Positions 1-8,152 of a stretch of 50,790 nucleotides of DNA are shown in pieces; the first letter of the stretch is position 1, and each line of letters begins with the position of its first letter. Location of the stretch: positions 1-50,790 of the forward strand of contig PXQY01000112.1 in the NCBI GenBank assembly GCA_003021745.1, written 5' to 3'. The stretch comes from Halobacteriales archaeon QH_7_69_31 (GTDB taxonomy: Archaea; Halobacteriota; Halobacteria; Halobacteriales; Haloarculaceae). The notes beneath the pieces were generated by a model, which saw only the letters and a list, made by a program, of their open reading frames with translations, searched no databases and had not been told where the DNA came from. The position numbers and the translations under genes are program-made.

Positions 1-153
1 ACTGCGTTCGGCCTCGCGACTCGCGTGTCGTCGTTTGCTCCGCCACTGCTCGCGGGTCGCTTCGCTCCCCGCTCACCCATTCGGCGGCCTCCCTCCCGTC
101 GGCCGCCCGTCCCATAGAAACGCCTTTCCGGGATGCCCGATTCGGCTCCGACA
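1..153. other. Intergenic stretch upstream of purC
   Basis: This is low-complexity, GC-rich haloarchaeal spacer with many short CGCT/CTCGC words and no convincing coding frame. The bases just before purC (about 116-130) are the only mildly AT-containing part and could hold the purC promoter, but I cannot define a TATA box. Confidence 0.4.
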
Positions 154-1173
154 ATGACGAGCGTCAAGGAGTTCCGCGTCACGGAGCCGGCGACGCCGGA
201 CGCGCTCGGCCGCGGGGCGTTCGTCTTCACCGACGACTACTCCGTCTTCGACTGGGGGAAGATGCCGGACGCCATCCCCACCAAGGGCGCGTCGCTGTGT
301 GCGATGGGCGCCGCGAACTTCGAGCGACTCGAGGCCGCCGGCGTACCGACCCACTACCGTGGTGTGGTCGCCGCCGGAGAGGTCGTGCCCATAGCTGAGG
401 CGGCCTCGCCGCCACGCGAGATGGCGATCGACCTCACGCGCGTCCCGGACCTGCCACACCGGGGCCGTAGCTACGACTACGACGCCTTCCACGACGGGGC
501 CGGCGACACCTACCTGGTCCCACTGGAGGTCGTCTTCCGGAACACGGTTCCCGTCGGCTCCTCGCTCAGGGGGCGGGCCGACCCCGGCGAGTTCGACCTC
601 GCGTACGACACCTGGCCCGACGAGCCCGTGGAGCTCCCGGCGCCGGTCGTCGAGTTCTCCACGAAGTTCGAGGAGTCCGACCGGTACCTCTCCCGGGCGG
701 AGGCCGACGCCATCGCGGGCGCCGCCGACGTCGACGAGTTGGAGCGGGTCGCCCACGCGGTCAACGACCTCGTCACCGAGACGGCCGCCGAAGCCGGACT
801 GGCCCACGAGGACGGGAAGATCGAGTGTCTCTACGTCGACGGCGAGGTCCGGGTCGCCGACGTCGTCGGCACGTTCGACGAGAACCGCTTCGCCGTCGAG
901 GGCCAGGAGCTCTCGAAGGAGGTCCTCCGGCAGTACCACCGCCGCACCCAGCCGGGGTGGGTCGAGGCGATCGAGGACGCGAAGGCCGCCGCCACGGCGC
1001 AGGACGTCGCCGACTGGCGGGCGCTCTGCGACCGGGAGCCGGAGCCGCTTGCCGACCACGTCATCGACGCCGTCCGCGACATGTACGCCGCCGGCGCGAA
1101 CGCCTACATCGGTCGGGCGCTGTTCGACGCGCCGCCGGTGTCGCGAGCCGTCGCGACGATCCGTTCGCTGTAG
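154..1173 (+). CDS. purC: SAICAR synthase (phosphoribosylaminoimidazole-succinocarboxamide synthase)
   Basis: This enzyme joins CAIR and aspartate using ATP in de novo purine synthesis, in the cytoplasm. The 339-residue protein starts MTSVKEF and carries the SAICAR synthase segments FTDDYSVFDWGKMPD (about residues 25-40), the substrate loop PVGSSLRGR and the nucleotide/metal motif HEDGKIECLY followed by DVVGTFDENRF. The ATG at 154 is preferred over the ATG at 133, because the family begins at the SVKEF strand and leaderless or short-leader starts are usual here. Length and motif order look complete. It is followed, after an unusually long 329-bp gap, by purS and purQ, the usual haloarchaeal partners. 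Confidence 0.96.
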   Translation: MTSVKEFRVTEPATPDALGRGAFVFTDDYSVFDWGKMPDAIPTKGASLCAMGAANFERLEAAGVPTHYRGVVAAGEVVPIAEAASPPREMAIDLTRVPDLPHRGRSYDYDAFHDGAGDTYLVPLEVVFRNTVPVGSSLRGRADPGEFDLAYDTWPDEPVELPAPVVEFSTKFEESDRYLSRAEADAIAGAADVDELERVAHAVNDLVTETAAEAGLAHEDGKIECLYVDGEVRVADVVGTFDENRFAVEGQELSKEVLRQYHRRTQPGWVEAIEDAKAAATAQDVADWRALCDREPEPLADHVIDAVRDMYAAGANAYIGRALFDAPPVSRAVATIRSL

Positions 1174-1502
1174 CGGCGCCGGTCGTCGCGGAACGTGTGC
1201 TCGTCTGACCGGCATCACGGGCGACGGCGCCGCTCCGCGACGGGCTGGCCACGCGGCCGGAAGGGACAGACGGGGTGGCAGCGGGTGCTCGCCCCGGTGA
1301 TGCCCACGGCGGCCGGGGCGGTCGGCGACGGCGGGGATCCGCTCGACACCCACGCCATCGGTTTAGGCGTACCTAAAACACTAAAAGGTGTCGGCGCCGG
1401 TCGGCCATCGGCCGAGGAGGAGTCGATCCGTGACCAACCCTGCAGGCCGTACTCCCCCCGAACAACACAATCGTTTTCACGCCCGAATACGGCCCCTCGG
1501 AC
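1174..1502. other. Long purC-purS gap with a DtxR-like palindrome
   Basis: No gene is visible in these 329 bases. The first 190 bases are GC-rich and featureless. From 1361 the composition becomes AT-richer and includes a perfect 6+6 palindrome (1362-1377, annotated separately) and a second AT-containing patch around 1467-1480 that could be the purS promoter. Confidence 0.5.
1362..1377. promoter_or_regulatory. Palindromic operator-like site, DtxR/SirR/Idr type
   Basis: The sequence TTTAGGCGTACCTAAA has perfect TTTAGG/CCTAAA arms around a 4-nt centre. Metal-dependent repressors of the DtxR family (SirR, Idr, TroR in haloarchaea) recognise dyads with TTAGG/CCTAA arms. That is family knowledge; binding here is inferred. 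The site lies 125 nt before purS, and no iron or manganese transport gene is adjacent. Confidence 0.5.
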
Positions 1503-1754
1503 ATGAGCGCCTACACCGCGACCGTCACCGTCCGGCCGAAGCGGGGCGTCCTCGACCCAGAGGCGGAGACGACCCAGCGGGCCCTCGAACGGCTCGGGTT
1601 CGACCTGGCGGACCTCCGGTCGGCGGACCGCTTCGAGGTGGATCTGGACGCCGCCGACGCCGCGGCCGCCCGGGCGCGGGCGACCGAGATGGCCGAGTGG
1701 CTGCTCGCGAACCCGACCATCCACGACTACGACGTCGAGGTCGGCGAGGCGTAG
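1503..1754 (+). CDS. purS: Phosphoribosylformylglycinamidine synthase subunit PurS
   Basis: PurS is the small bridging subunit of the three-part FGAM synthase (PurS, PurQ, PurL), which converts FGAR and glutamine to FGAM. The 83-residue protein shows the typical N-terminal strand YTATVTVRPKRGVLDPE, the phrase about ERLGFDLADLRSADRFEVD and the C-terminal helix-strand ending in LLANPTIHDYDVEV. Length is normal. The stop at 1754 is followed directly by ATGACCGTCGCC, which is what a purQ start should look like, but that frame soon fails; see the duplicated junction and the broken purQ that follow. Confidence 0.95.
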   Translation: MSAYTATVTVRPKRGVLDPEAETTQRALERLGFDLADLRSADRFEVDLDAADAAAARARATEMAEWLLANPTIHDYDVEVGEA

Positions 1755-1791
1755 ATGACCGTCGCCATGCGGGTGACGCCGACGTCCGGTC

Positions 1792-1871
1792 CGTACCCGA
1801 GGTGCTCACTGTGACTGTTGTCGTTCCATTGATGGCGTCGCTCGGTTCGTACCCGAGGTGCTCACTGTGAC
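1792..1871 (+). repeat. Direct repeat, 56-bp period, at the purS-purQ junction
   Basis: A 24-bp stretch at 1792-1815 is repeated exactly at 1848-1871, giving a 56-bp period. Each copy ends in a purQ-like start: GTGACTGTTGTC in copy 1 and GTGACCGTTGCCGTC in copy 2. The ATGACCGTCGCC at 1755 plus the following bases looks like a third, more diverged copy, with many transitions. The last copy provides the frame that continues into purQ. Confidence 0.85.
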
Positions 1872-2477
1872 CGTTGCCGTCATCCGCTTCGGCGGCTCGA
1901 ACTGCGACCGCGACGCCCGGCGGGCGCTCGACCACCTGGGCGTCGACGCTTCTCCTACGGCGACTACCTCCGCGCCGGCGCCATGGCCGCCCACGCCCCC
2001 ATCCTGGAGGAGGTTCGCGAGGCGGCCGCTGACGGCACGCCCGTGCTCGGCATCTGCAACGGCGCCCAGATCGGCTGCGAGGCCGGGCTGACGCCCGGCG
2101 CGTTCACCACCAACGAGAGCGCCCGGTTCCAGTGCGAGCCGGTCCACGTCCGGGTCGAGAACGCCGCCACGCCCTGGACGGCCGCCTACGACGAGGGCGA
2201 GGTCATCGAGCTCCCCATCGCCCACGGCGAGGGCCGCTTCGAGATCGCCGACGACCGCCTCCAGCAGCTGGAGGAGACCGACCGCGTGCTGTTCCGATAC
2301 TGCGAGCCGGATGGCGAGGTCACGGCGGCCGCCGACCCGAACGGCTCGACGGACAACGTCGCCGGCGTGCTCGGGACCGACGACCACGTCGCCGTCCTCA
2401 TGCCGCACCCGGAGCGGGCGACGCTGCCGGACCTCGGCGCGACGGACGGACAGGGCGTGCTGCGGGCGTTCGCCTGA
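1867..2477 (+). pseudogene. purQ: PurQ (FGAM synthase glutaminase subunit) with internal deletion and frameshift
   Basis: PurQ supplies ammonia from glutamine to FGAM synthase. From GTG 1867 the frame reads TVAVIRFGGSNCDRDARRALDHLGVDA, a normal PurQ N-terminus. At about 1948-1951 the coding sense jumps to another frame reading FSYGDYLRAGAMAAHAPILEE and continues to the stop at 2477. That part includes the nucleophile motif GICNGAQIG and the C-terminal MPHPERA histidine/glutamate pair. PurQ proteins have about 20 residues between these halves, ending in LPGG before FSYGDY; they are missing here. Read literally, the gene makes no functional glutaminase. An assembly deletion is likely because the pathway is otherwise present. 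Confidence 0.85.
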
Positions 2478-2511
2478 CGGATTACCGACCCGCTCTCACC
2501 GCGTGTGGCTC

Positions 2512-3621
2512 TCAGGTGACCAGCGGCTGGTTGTACGCCGTCTCCTCGGCCATCACGTACTCCCAGGTGGCCTCACACTCACAGGCCACCTGCTCGAACA
2601 CCGACGGGTCCTGCCGGAGGTCGAAGTCCTCGATGGCGGTCTGGACCCGGTCGTCGCAGTCCCCGCAGTTGTGGGGGCCGCGGTCCGAGCCATGGCCGAC
2701 GGGGTCCGACACCACGATGGCGTCGACGTCCGCGGTCGCCGCCAGCACCGCACATACCGACCAGAGCCACGGGGGCCGGTAGCCGCCGTCGTGGTACAGC
2801 TCCTCGACCATCGTGTGCCGCTGGACGTTGCAGGGGTTCATCGAGACGGTGTGACAGCCCTCGACGCCGGCACACCGCCGGATCGAGCGCATCATGTCCG
2901 CGACGGCGTCCGGCTCCGCGAGGAACGGCGGCTTCATGAGGAGGTACGCCTTGACGCCGGCGTCGGCGTCTGCGGTCCCAGCAGCCGGGGTCTCCAAACA
3001 CGCGGCCTCGAACTCGGTGAAGTCGAAGTATTTGTTGACGGCGTCGTGCCGCACTCGATCGGTCGCCGTCTCGAGGCCCACCGCGACGTCGGTATCGAGG
3101 CCTCGCTCGGTGAACTCCCGGACCTTCTCTCGATCGACGAAGTCCGGCAGCGACTCGACGACGATGCGGTCGCGGTCGGCGAACGTCTCGGCGACCGCCC
3201 GGCGGGTCTCGGCGGGGATCTCGCGCTCGTCGAGGAACGAGCCCGACGTGTAGATCTTGACGAGCCCGGCCCGGTCGGGCGCGTCGGGGTCGTCGCCGAG
3301 TCGCTCGCGTTCGTAATCGAGGCACGCATCGAGTTGAGTCACGAGATCCTCGTGGGCGACCGTGCCGCCGTCGACGCTTTCGGCCACGTAGCCGCACATC
3401 GTGCAGCCGCCGGCGCGGGCCCACCGGCAGCCGCCGGGGTTGAGGATGATCGTCAGGGAGTGGTAGACGCCGTCCGGGGTGTTGTCCTCGTCGAGCCACA
3501 CCCGCGTCGGCTCGGTCGGGTCGTAGGTCGTGTCGTTCCGGCTCCGGACCTCCCGCATCACCTCGTTGTGGGCCTCCATGCCCCGGCCCCGCTCGTAGGC
3601 CTCCGGGCTCGGCTGACTCAT
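2512..3621 (-). CDS. Archaeosine biosynthesis radical SAM protein RaSEA
   Basis: RaSEA works with ArcS to turn the lysine adduct of preQ0 at tRNA position 15 into archaeosine. That is family knowledge; ArcS is encoded 8 kb away. The 369-residue protein has a radical SAM cluster motif C65-X7-C73-X2-C76 in the segment NPGGCRWARAGGCTMCGY. It also has the radical SAM glycine/glutamate features KIYTSGSFLDE and AVGLETATD, and C-terminal cysteines at C319, C322, C347 and C349 that may bind another metal. Length and motifs look complete. Start ATG 3621 follows a short gap. The neighbour on the same strand upstream is the VanZ-like gene. Confidence 0.88.
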   Translation of the reverse strand: MSQPSPEAYERGRGMEAHNEVMREVRSRNDTTYDPTEPTRVWLDEDNTPDGVYHSLTIILNPGGCRWARAGGCTMCGYVAESVDGGTVAHEDLVTQLDACLDYERERLGDDPDAPDRAGLVKIYTSGSFLDEREIPAETRRAVAETFADRDRIVVESLPDFVDREKVREFTERGLDTDVAVGLETATDRVRHDAVNKYFDFTEFEAACLETPAAGTADADAGVKAYLLMKPPFLAEPDAVADMMRSIRRCAGVEGCHTVSMNPCNVQRHTMVEELYHDGGYRPPWLWSVCAVLAATADVDAIVVSDPVGHGSDRGPHNCGDCDDRVQTAIEDFDLRQDPSVFEQVACECEATWEYVMAEETAYNQPLVT

Positions 3622-3645
3622 TGCCGGCTGGTATCCGGCGCGCGG

Positions 3646-4074
3646 CTAAAGGGATGTCGCCCCGGCGTCGATGGCATCCTCGTTGGCCGGCGGCGCCACC
3701 GCCCGCCACAGCGCCGCGCCGGCCGTGGCGCCGACCGTGTTGACGAGGACGTCGACGGCGCTCGCACTCCGGGAGGGGAGCGGTGCCTGGACCAGTTCGA
3801 CGGCCCCGCCGTAGCACACCGCGGTCCCGGCGGCGAGGAGGAGGGCGCGTCCGTCAGCCCTGAGGAGGCCGTAGCCGACCGCGGCGGCCAGCCCGGCGTA
3901 GGCGACGAGATGCAGGGAGGTCGCGAGCGGGACGCCGAGAATCGACGGCGGCGGGCCCGGCCCGGGGTCCCGGACTGACGCCACGAGGATGAGCGTCGCG
4001 AACGCGCCGACGACGCCCCACCTGACGGCCGGCGCGGCTACGGGGAGTCGTCGGGGCACGGCGCAGTCGTTCAC
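3646..4074 (-). CDS. VanZ-family small membrane protein
   Basis: This is a predicted membrane protein of about 142 residues with four hydrophobic segments. It carries the VanZ-family pattern: a first helix beginning near the N-terminus, LHLVAYAGLAAAVGYGLL in the middle, then GGAVELVQAPLPSRSASAVDVLVN and a final GATAGAALW helix. Its biochemical role is unknown in archaea. I chose GTG 4074 (VNDCAVPRR); GTG 4059 is also possible, while the longer upstream frame is arginine-rich and unlike its family. It may be co-transcribed with RaSEA, whose start is 24 bp past its stop. Confidence 0.7.
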   Translation of the reverse strand: MNDCAVPRRLPVAAPAVRWGVVGAFATLILVASVRDPGPGPPPSILGVPLATSLHLVAYAGLAAAVGYGLLRADGRALLLAAGTAVCYGGAVELVQAPLPSRSASAVDVLVNTVGATAGAALWRAVAPPANEDAIDAGATSL

Positions 4075-4258
4075 CGCGGGCGGCCTTGAACGCTCCGGCA
4101 CGGCAGGACGGCGACGGTCGTCCCCGCGTCGGACATCGAGATGGTGGCTGTCTCGGTCCTCCGTGACGCCCAGCCGCTGGCACACTTCCGTCCGGCGGGT
4201 CGCCCACGGGGCGGTCGGCTGCACGGCGGGGCGTCCGGCCGGCCGCGAGCGGCGGCAG

Positions 4259-4276
4259 GTAACCGTTTCCGGTTAC
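4259..4276. promoter_or_regulatory. Inverted repeat upstream of aor
   Basis: GTAACCG and CGGTTAC form perfect 7-bp arms around TTTC. It lies just before an AT-richer patch (CTATTTACG, about 4291-4299) that resembles a promoter element, and the AOR-like protein sequence begins immediately after that. It could be an operator or hairpin; the function is inferred. Confidence 0.45.
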
Positions 4277-6160
4277 ATCGCCGCGGCAACTATTTACGAA
4301 GGCGTCGACGACGAGGACGCACGGAAGTACATCGGCGCCCGCGGCCTCGGCGTCAAGTACGTCTTCGACCAGGGGCCGGACGTCGACCCCCTCGGGCCGG
4401 ACAACCTGTTGGCGTTCACGAACGGACCGCTGACCGGCACGCAGGTGACGATGAGCGGCCGCATCGCGATCTGTACGAAGTCCCCGCTGACCCACACCGT
4501 CACCGACAGCCACCACGGGGGGTGGTCCGGCGCCCGGCTCAAGTGGGCCGGCTTCGACGGCCTGCTGTTCGAGGGCGAAGCGGACCGTCCCGTCTACGCC
4601 TACGTCGAGGACGGCGAGGTCGAACTCCGGGACGCCTCCCACCTCTGGGGTGCCGGTGTCCACGCCACCCGCGATCGGGTCGAGGCCGACCTCGACGGCG
4701 AGTACGGCAAGGACCTCTCGATCATGGCCATCGGGCAGGCCGGCGAGAACGAGGTGCGGTTCGCCAACATCGTCAACGAGGACGACCGGGCGTCCGGCCG
4801 GGGCGGCACCGGCGCCGTGATGGGCTCGAAGAACCTCAAGGCCGTCGTCGTCCGCGCCTCGACGGACATGCAACAGCCGGCGGACCCGGAGACGTTCAAG
4901 ACGGGCCACAAGCAGGCGATGGAGGTCATCCAGGAATCGGAGGTCACCGCCCCGAACGAGGGCGGGCTCTCCGTCTACGGGACGAACGTCCTCATGAACG
5001 CGACCGAGGAGATGGACGGCCTCCCGACGCGGAACGCGAAGTACACCTCGACGGCCAGCGAGGCCGCCGAGTCGCCGGACGGGCCGGACATCGACGCCGA
5101 GCACGTCTCCGGCGAGAACGTCCGGGAGAACATCCTCGTCGAGGAGCCGACGTGTCACTCCTGTCCCGTCGCGTGCAAGAAGGAGGTCGAGGTCGACGTC
5201 CACCACAAGGGCGAGGACATGAACCTCCGGATGGAGTCCTACGAGTACGAGTCGGCGTGGGCGCTCGGCCCGAACTCCATGAACGACGACCGCGACCAGG
5301 TCGCCGTCATGATCGACCGGTGTAACGACCTCGGGTTCGACACCATCGACGGCGGCAACATGCTCGCGATGGCCATGGAGATGACCGAGAAGGGCTACGT
5401 CTCGGAGGGGATCGAGTGGGGCGACACCGAGGAGATGATCGACATGCTCGAGGCCATCGGTCACCGCGACGGCGACCTCGCCGACGCCCTGGCCGACGGC
5501 GCCGCGGGCGCCGCCGAGCGGTTCGACGCCCACGACTGCCGGCTGGACGTGAAGGGCCAGACGATGCCCGCCTACGACCCCCGCTGCATGAAGGGGATGG
5601 GCATCGCCTACGCCACCTCGAACCGCGGCGCCTGCCACCTGCGCGGCTACACGCCCGCCGCCGAGATCCTGGGCATCCCGGAGAAGGTCGACCCCGTCGA
5701 GTGGGAGGGCAAGGCCGAACTCACCGCGACGTTCCAGGACATGCACGCCATCTCCGACAGCTTCGACATCTGCAAGTTCAACGCCTTCGCCGAGGGCATC
5801 GAGGAGTACGTCCTCCAGTACAACGGCATGACCGGCCGCGACGTCGGCGAGGAGGAACTCATGCAGGCCGGCGAGCGCGTCTGGAACCTAGAGCGGTACT
5901 ACAACAACCTCGTCGGGTTCGACGCCGCGGACGACGACCTGCCGGACCGGTTCGTCGAGGGCGCCGACGAGGCGGTCCCCGGCCAGGGCGGCGTCGAGGG
6001 CAGCCTCGTCGAACTCGACCGGATGAAGGACGCCTACTACGACCACCGCGGCTGGGTCGACGGCGTCGTCACCGAGGAGAAACTCGACGAACTCGACATC
6101 GACGTCGGGCCCGGCACCGACGTCACCGCCGGCGAGGGCGCGGCGCCCGCCGACGACTGA
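4277..6160 (+). CDS. aor: Aldehyde ferredoxin oxidoreductase, tungsten type, N-terminus missing
   Basis: AORs oxidise aldehydes to acids with ferredoxin as acceptor and carry tungstopterin plus a [4Fe-4S] cluster. The family-like sequence starts at TIYEGVDDEDARKYIGARGLG (from about 4289) and runs to the stop at 6160. Visible features are the pterin-binding GARGLG and GGTGAVMGSKNLKAV segments, the cluster cysteines in PTCHSCPVACKK and the distal cysteine in SFDICKF. No ATG, GTG or TTG lies in frame between the palindrome at 4259 and the conserved region. The frame stays open upstream only through arginine-rich, non-family sequence overlapping the VanZ gene. The usual first 15-20 residues, with the RVDLTTG-like strand, are absent, so the true start is lost or displaced. 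The start coordinate given is the edge of plausible coding. Confidence 0.85.
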   Translation: MAAATIYEGVDDEDARKYIGARGLGVKYVFDQGPDVDPLGPDNLLAFTNGPLTGTQVTMSGRIAICTKSPLTHTVTDSHHGGWSGARLKWAGFDGLLFEGEADRPVYAYVEDGEVELRDASHLWGAGVHATRDRVEADLDGEYGKDLSIMAIGQAGENEVRFANIVNEDDRASGRGGTGAVMGSKNLKAVVVRASTDMQQPADPETFKTGHKQAMEVIQESEVTAPNEGGLSVYGTNVLMNATEEMDGLPTRNAKYTSTASEAAESPDGPDIDAEHVSGENVRENILVEEPTCHSCPVACKKEVEVDVHHKGEDMNLRMESYEYESAWALGPNSMNDDRDQVAVMIDRCNDLGFDTIDGGNMLAMAMEMTEKGYVSEGIEWGDTEEMIDMLEAIGHRDGDLADALADGAAGAAERFDAHDCRLDVKGQTMPAYDPRCMKGMGIAYATSNRGACHLRGYTPAAEILGIPEKVDPVEWEGKAELTATFQDMHAISDSFDICKFNAFAEGIEEYVLQYNGMTGRDVGEEELMQAGERVWNLERYYNNLVGFDAADDDLPDRFVEGADEAVPGQGGVEGSLVELDRMKDAYYDHRGWVDGVVTEEKLDELDIDVGPGTDVTAGEGAAPADD

Positions 6161-6175
6161 GGATCGAACGCGCGC

Positions 6176-6182
6176 TTTTTTT
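6176..6182 (+). terminator. U-run terminator after aor
   Basis: A run of seven T residues follows a GC-rich stretch 16 nt after the aor stop. Archaeal RNA polymerase terminates at such U-runs. The next gene is convergent, which fits. Confidence 0.6.
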
Positions 6183-6327
6183 CCAGGCCGCCGGGTAGTC
6201 GATGGACGACCAGTACCGGTGTCGTGACCGTTGGACCCCCTCTCGCGTAATTGTTACTGAAACTGTTTACAAGTGCGAACGCAGGCGGTCGTGCGGTTCA
6301 TATCGTTATGACATACAGTGATCACTA

Positions 6328-7416
6328 TCAGTCGAAAGCGTAGAGGTCGCCGGCCCTCGTGGGGACGTAGAGCACGCCCTCGACGGCGACTGGACCGGTG
6401 GTCAACCCGGCGTAGCCGACCTCGCCGGTGTCGTACAGGCGGGTCCCGAACGTGTTCCGCGTCGTGCCGTCGTCGGCGTCGAGGGCGACGAGCGAATTGG
6501 AACGCGGGGTGAACCCCCCGCCCGTGTATACCGTGTCGGCGGCGACGGTCGGGGACACGAGGGTTTCCACGTCCGTCTCGACGCTCCAGCGGCGTTCGCC
6601 GTCCGTGGTGAGCGACGCCACCCGCCCGCCGGTGCCGGCCGCGTAGACGGCGTCGTCGGTGACCGCGACCGGTAGCTCGATGCGGAACACCTCCAGGTCC
6701 TGCCGCCAGCGCTCCTCGCCGGTGGCGGCGTCCAGCGCGAGCAGGACACTGTCCTCGACTCCAAGATAGACGCGGCCGTGTGCGATGGCCGCGATCCCAT
6801 CGGGCTCTACCTCCGTACGCCACTGCTGGTCACCCGTGTCGGCGTCGAGCGCGTACGTCCACTCGGAATCCTTCGCGCTAGCTCCGACGAATACGGACCC
6901 GTCGGCGACCCCCAGGAGGGAAGCGCCCTCATCTTCGGGGGCCGTCCGCCACAGCTCGTCGTCACCGTCGCGCGCGATGACCTGCATCCCGGCGGTTTTG
7001 TAGGTGGTGCCGCCGACGACCCGGGCACCCCGGAAGCGGGCCTTCATTTCCCACTCGTCCGACGAATCCTCAATACGTTCGCCCGTTCGGGCGTCGTTCT
7101 GGTGCGGACCAAACTGGAGTACTCCGGGACTATGGATCAGAATGCCCAGCTCGGACGGTCTACAATTGGCGTAGCGCCACGCCGGTTCCTCCAGGCTGTC
7201 CGGTCCGATCGCGTCGGGGTCGTAGCCGGTGTTGGCGGCGTTGTAGTGTAGGTGTCCCCACTCGGCGTCGGCCGAGAGTTCGACGTCGTGGTCGTGGATG
7301 GTGCGGCCCTTCTCGCAATCGGTGCCCTCGGGACCGAGCTGGAGACAGCCGCCGACACCGAATCCCGTGACGACGCCGGCTGTTCTGAGTGCCGTTCGCC
7401 GACGTATTTTCACCAT
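6328..7416 (-). CDS. PQQ-like beta-propeller lipoprotein, Tat-exported
   Basis: The 362-residue protein begins MVKIRRRTALRTAGVVTGFGVGGC, with twin arginines, a hydrophobic stretch and a lipobox cysteine at 24, so it is predicted to be exported folded by Tat and lipid-anchored. The rest is a series of WD/PQQ-type blades such as ALDADTGDQQWRTEVE, ALDAATGEERWRQDLE and VALDADDGTTRNTFG, as in PQQ-binding-like repeat proteins (BamB-like fold). No catalytic residues identify an enzyme, so a scaffold or binding role is likely. Its promoter probably lies in the AT-rich patch at about 7485-7515. It is convergent with aor. Confidence 0.85.
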   Translation of the reverse strand: MVKIRRRTALRTAGVVTGFGVGGCLQLGPEGTDCEKGRTIHDHDVELSADAEWGHLHYNAANTGYDPDAIGPDSLEEPAWRYANCRPSELGILIHSPGVLQFGPHQNDARTGERIEDSSDEWEMKARFRGARVVGGTTYKTAGMQVIARDGDDELWRTAPEDEGASLLGVADGSVFVGASAKDSEWTYALDADTGDQQWRTEVEPDGIAAIAHGRVYLGVEDSVLLALDAATGEERWRQDLEVFRIELPVAVTDDAVYAAGTGGRVASLTTDGERRWSVETDVETLVSPTVAADTVYTGGGFTPRSNSLVALDADDGTTRNTFGTRLYDTGEVGYAGLTTGPVAVEGVLYVPTRAGDLYAFD

Positions 7417-7673
7417 CTGTGTATCAGCGGGTCCGTCGACGGACGGTTCGATCGGTACGTGTCATAGATCGGGTGTCGGTAGGGTTCTATATATCAAACC
7501 AAGAATAAAAAACGTACCGGCGGTCGCCACGGCGGTTTTCAGATAAGCACTGAGCGGCGAGCCAATGTCTGCCGGCCGATCAACTGACTCCTGGCGGACT
7601 GGAAGGGCGTGACGCTGCGTAGCGGCGTAGAGATTAAGGAAAGATTTGAATAGTTTGAGCCCATATCGTGAGT

Positions 7674-8152
7674 ATGAGAAATGGTCGGCGAAAAGATATC
7701 GAACGACACCTCAGTGAAGCGGAATTAGACGCAAGACTTCGTGTTGCAGACGACCCCGAGATGGTTCGACGGCTCGGGTTCGTCAAAAACCTCTACCAGG
7801 GTGATACGCTCGGCGAGGCCGCCGGTCGCGAGGGAAAGTCCCAACCGACCGGCGCGCGGTGGGCGGAGCGTTGGAACGACGGCGGCGTCAGCGGACTCGC
7901 GCCGGACCACGGCGGCGGGCGACCCTCGAAACTGACCGATGGGGAGCGCCAGCAGCTGCGGGACCTACTCGAGGCCGACCAACCGTGGACGATACAGGAA
8001 GTCCTTCACCTCATTGAAGAAGAATTCGACGTTACATACCATCCAAATTATATATACGAACTCCTACGGTCGCTCGACATTCACTATATAAAACCACGAA
8101 TACCAAACCAACGAGCAGATCTGCCACGCGATCGAGCGCATACGCGCCAATA
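7674..8152 (+). pseudogene. IS630-family transposase, N-terminal DNA-binding part
   Basis: The reading frame starts MRNGRRKDIERHLSEAELD; a GTG six bases upstream is an alternative start. It contains two helix-turn-helix units typical of IS630 N-termini: the first around FVKNLYQGDTLGEAAGREGKS, the second around TIQEVLHLIEEEFDVTYHPN. It ends in YIKPRIPN, where full transposases would continue into the DDE domain. Instead the frame runs into an unrelated tail and stops at 8152. The catalytic aspartates are absent, so it cannot be an active transposase, though it might still bind the element ends. Confidence 0.75.

Noticed and set aside
73-1353. Long reverse-strand frame opposite purC
   Set aside because: It is a shadow frame of a strongly supported gene, arising from high-GC codon use; similar shadows occur across the window.
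1867-2477. Programmed frameshift in purQ
   Set aside because: There is no slippery sequence, and a frameshift would not restore the missing 20 residues; a deletion explains both.
3989-4258. N-terminal extension of aor
   Set aside because: The open upstream frame is arginine- and serine-rich, overlaps the VanZ gene on the other strand and has no AOR similarity.
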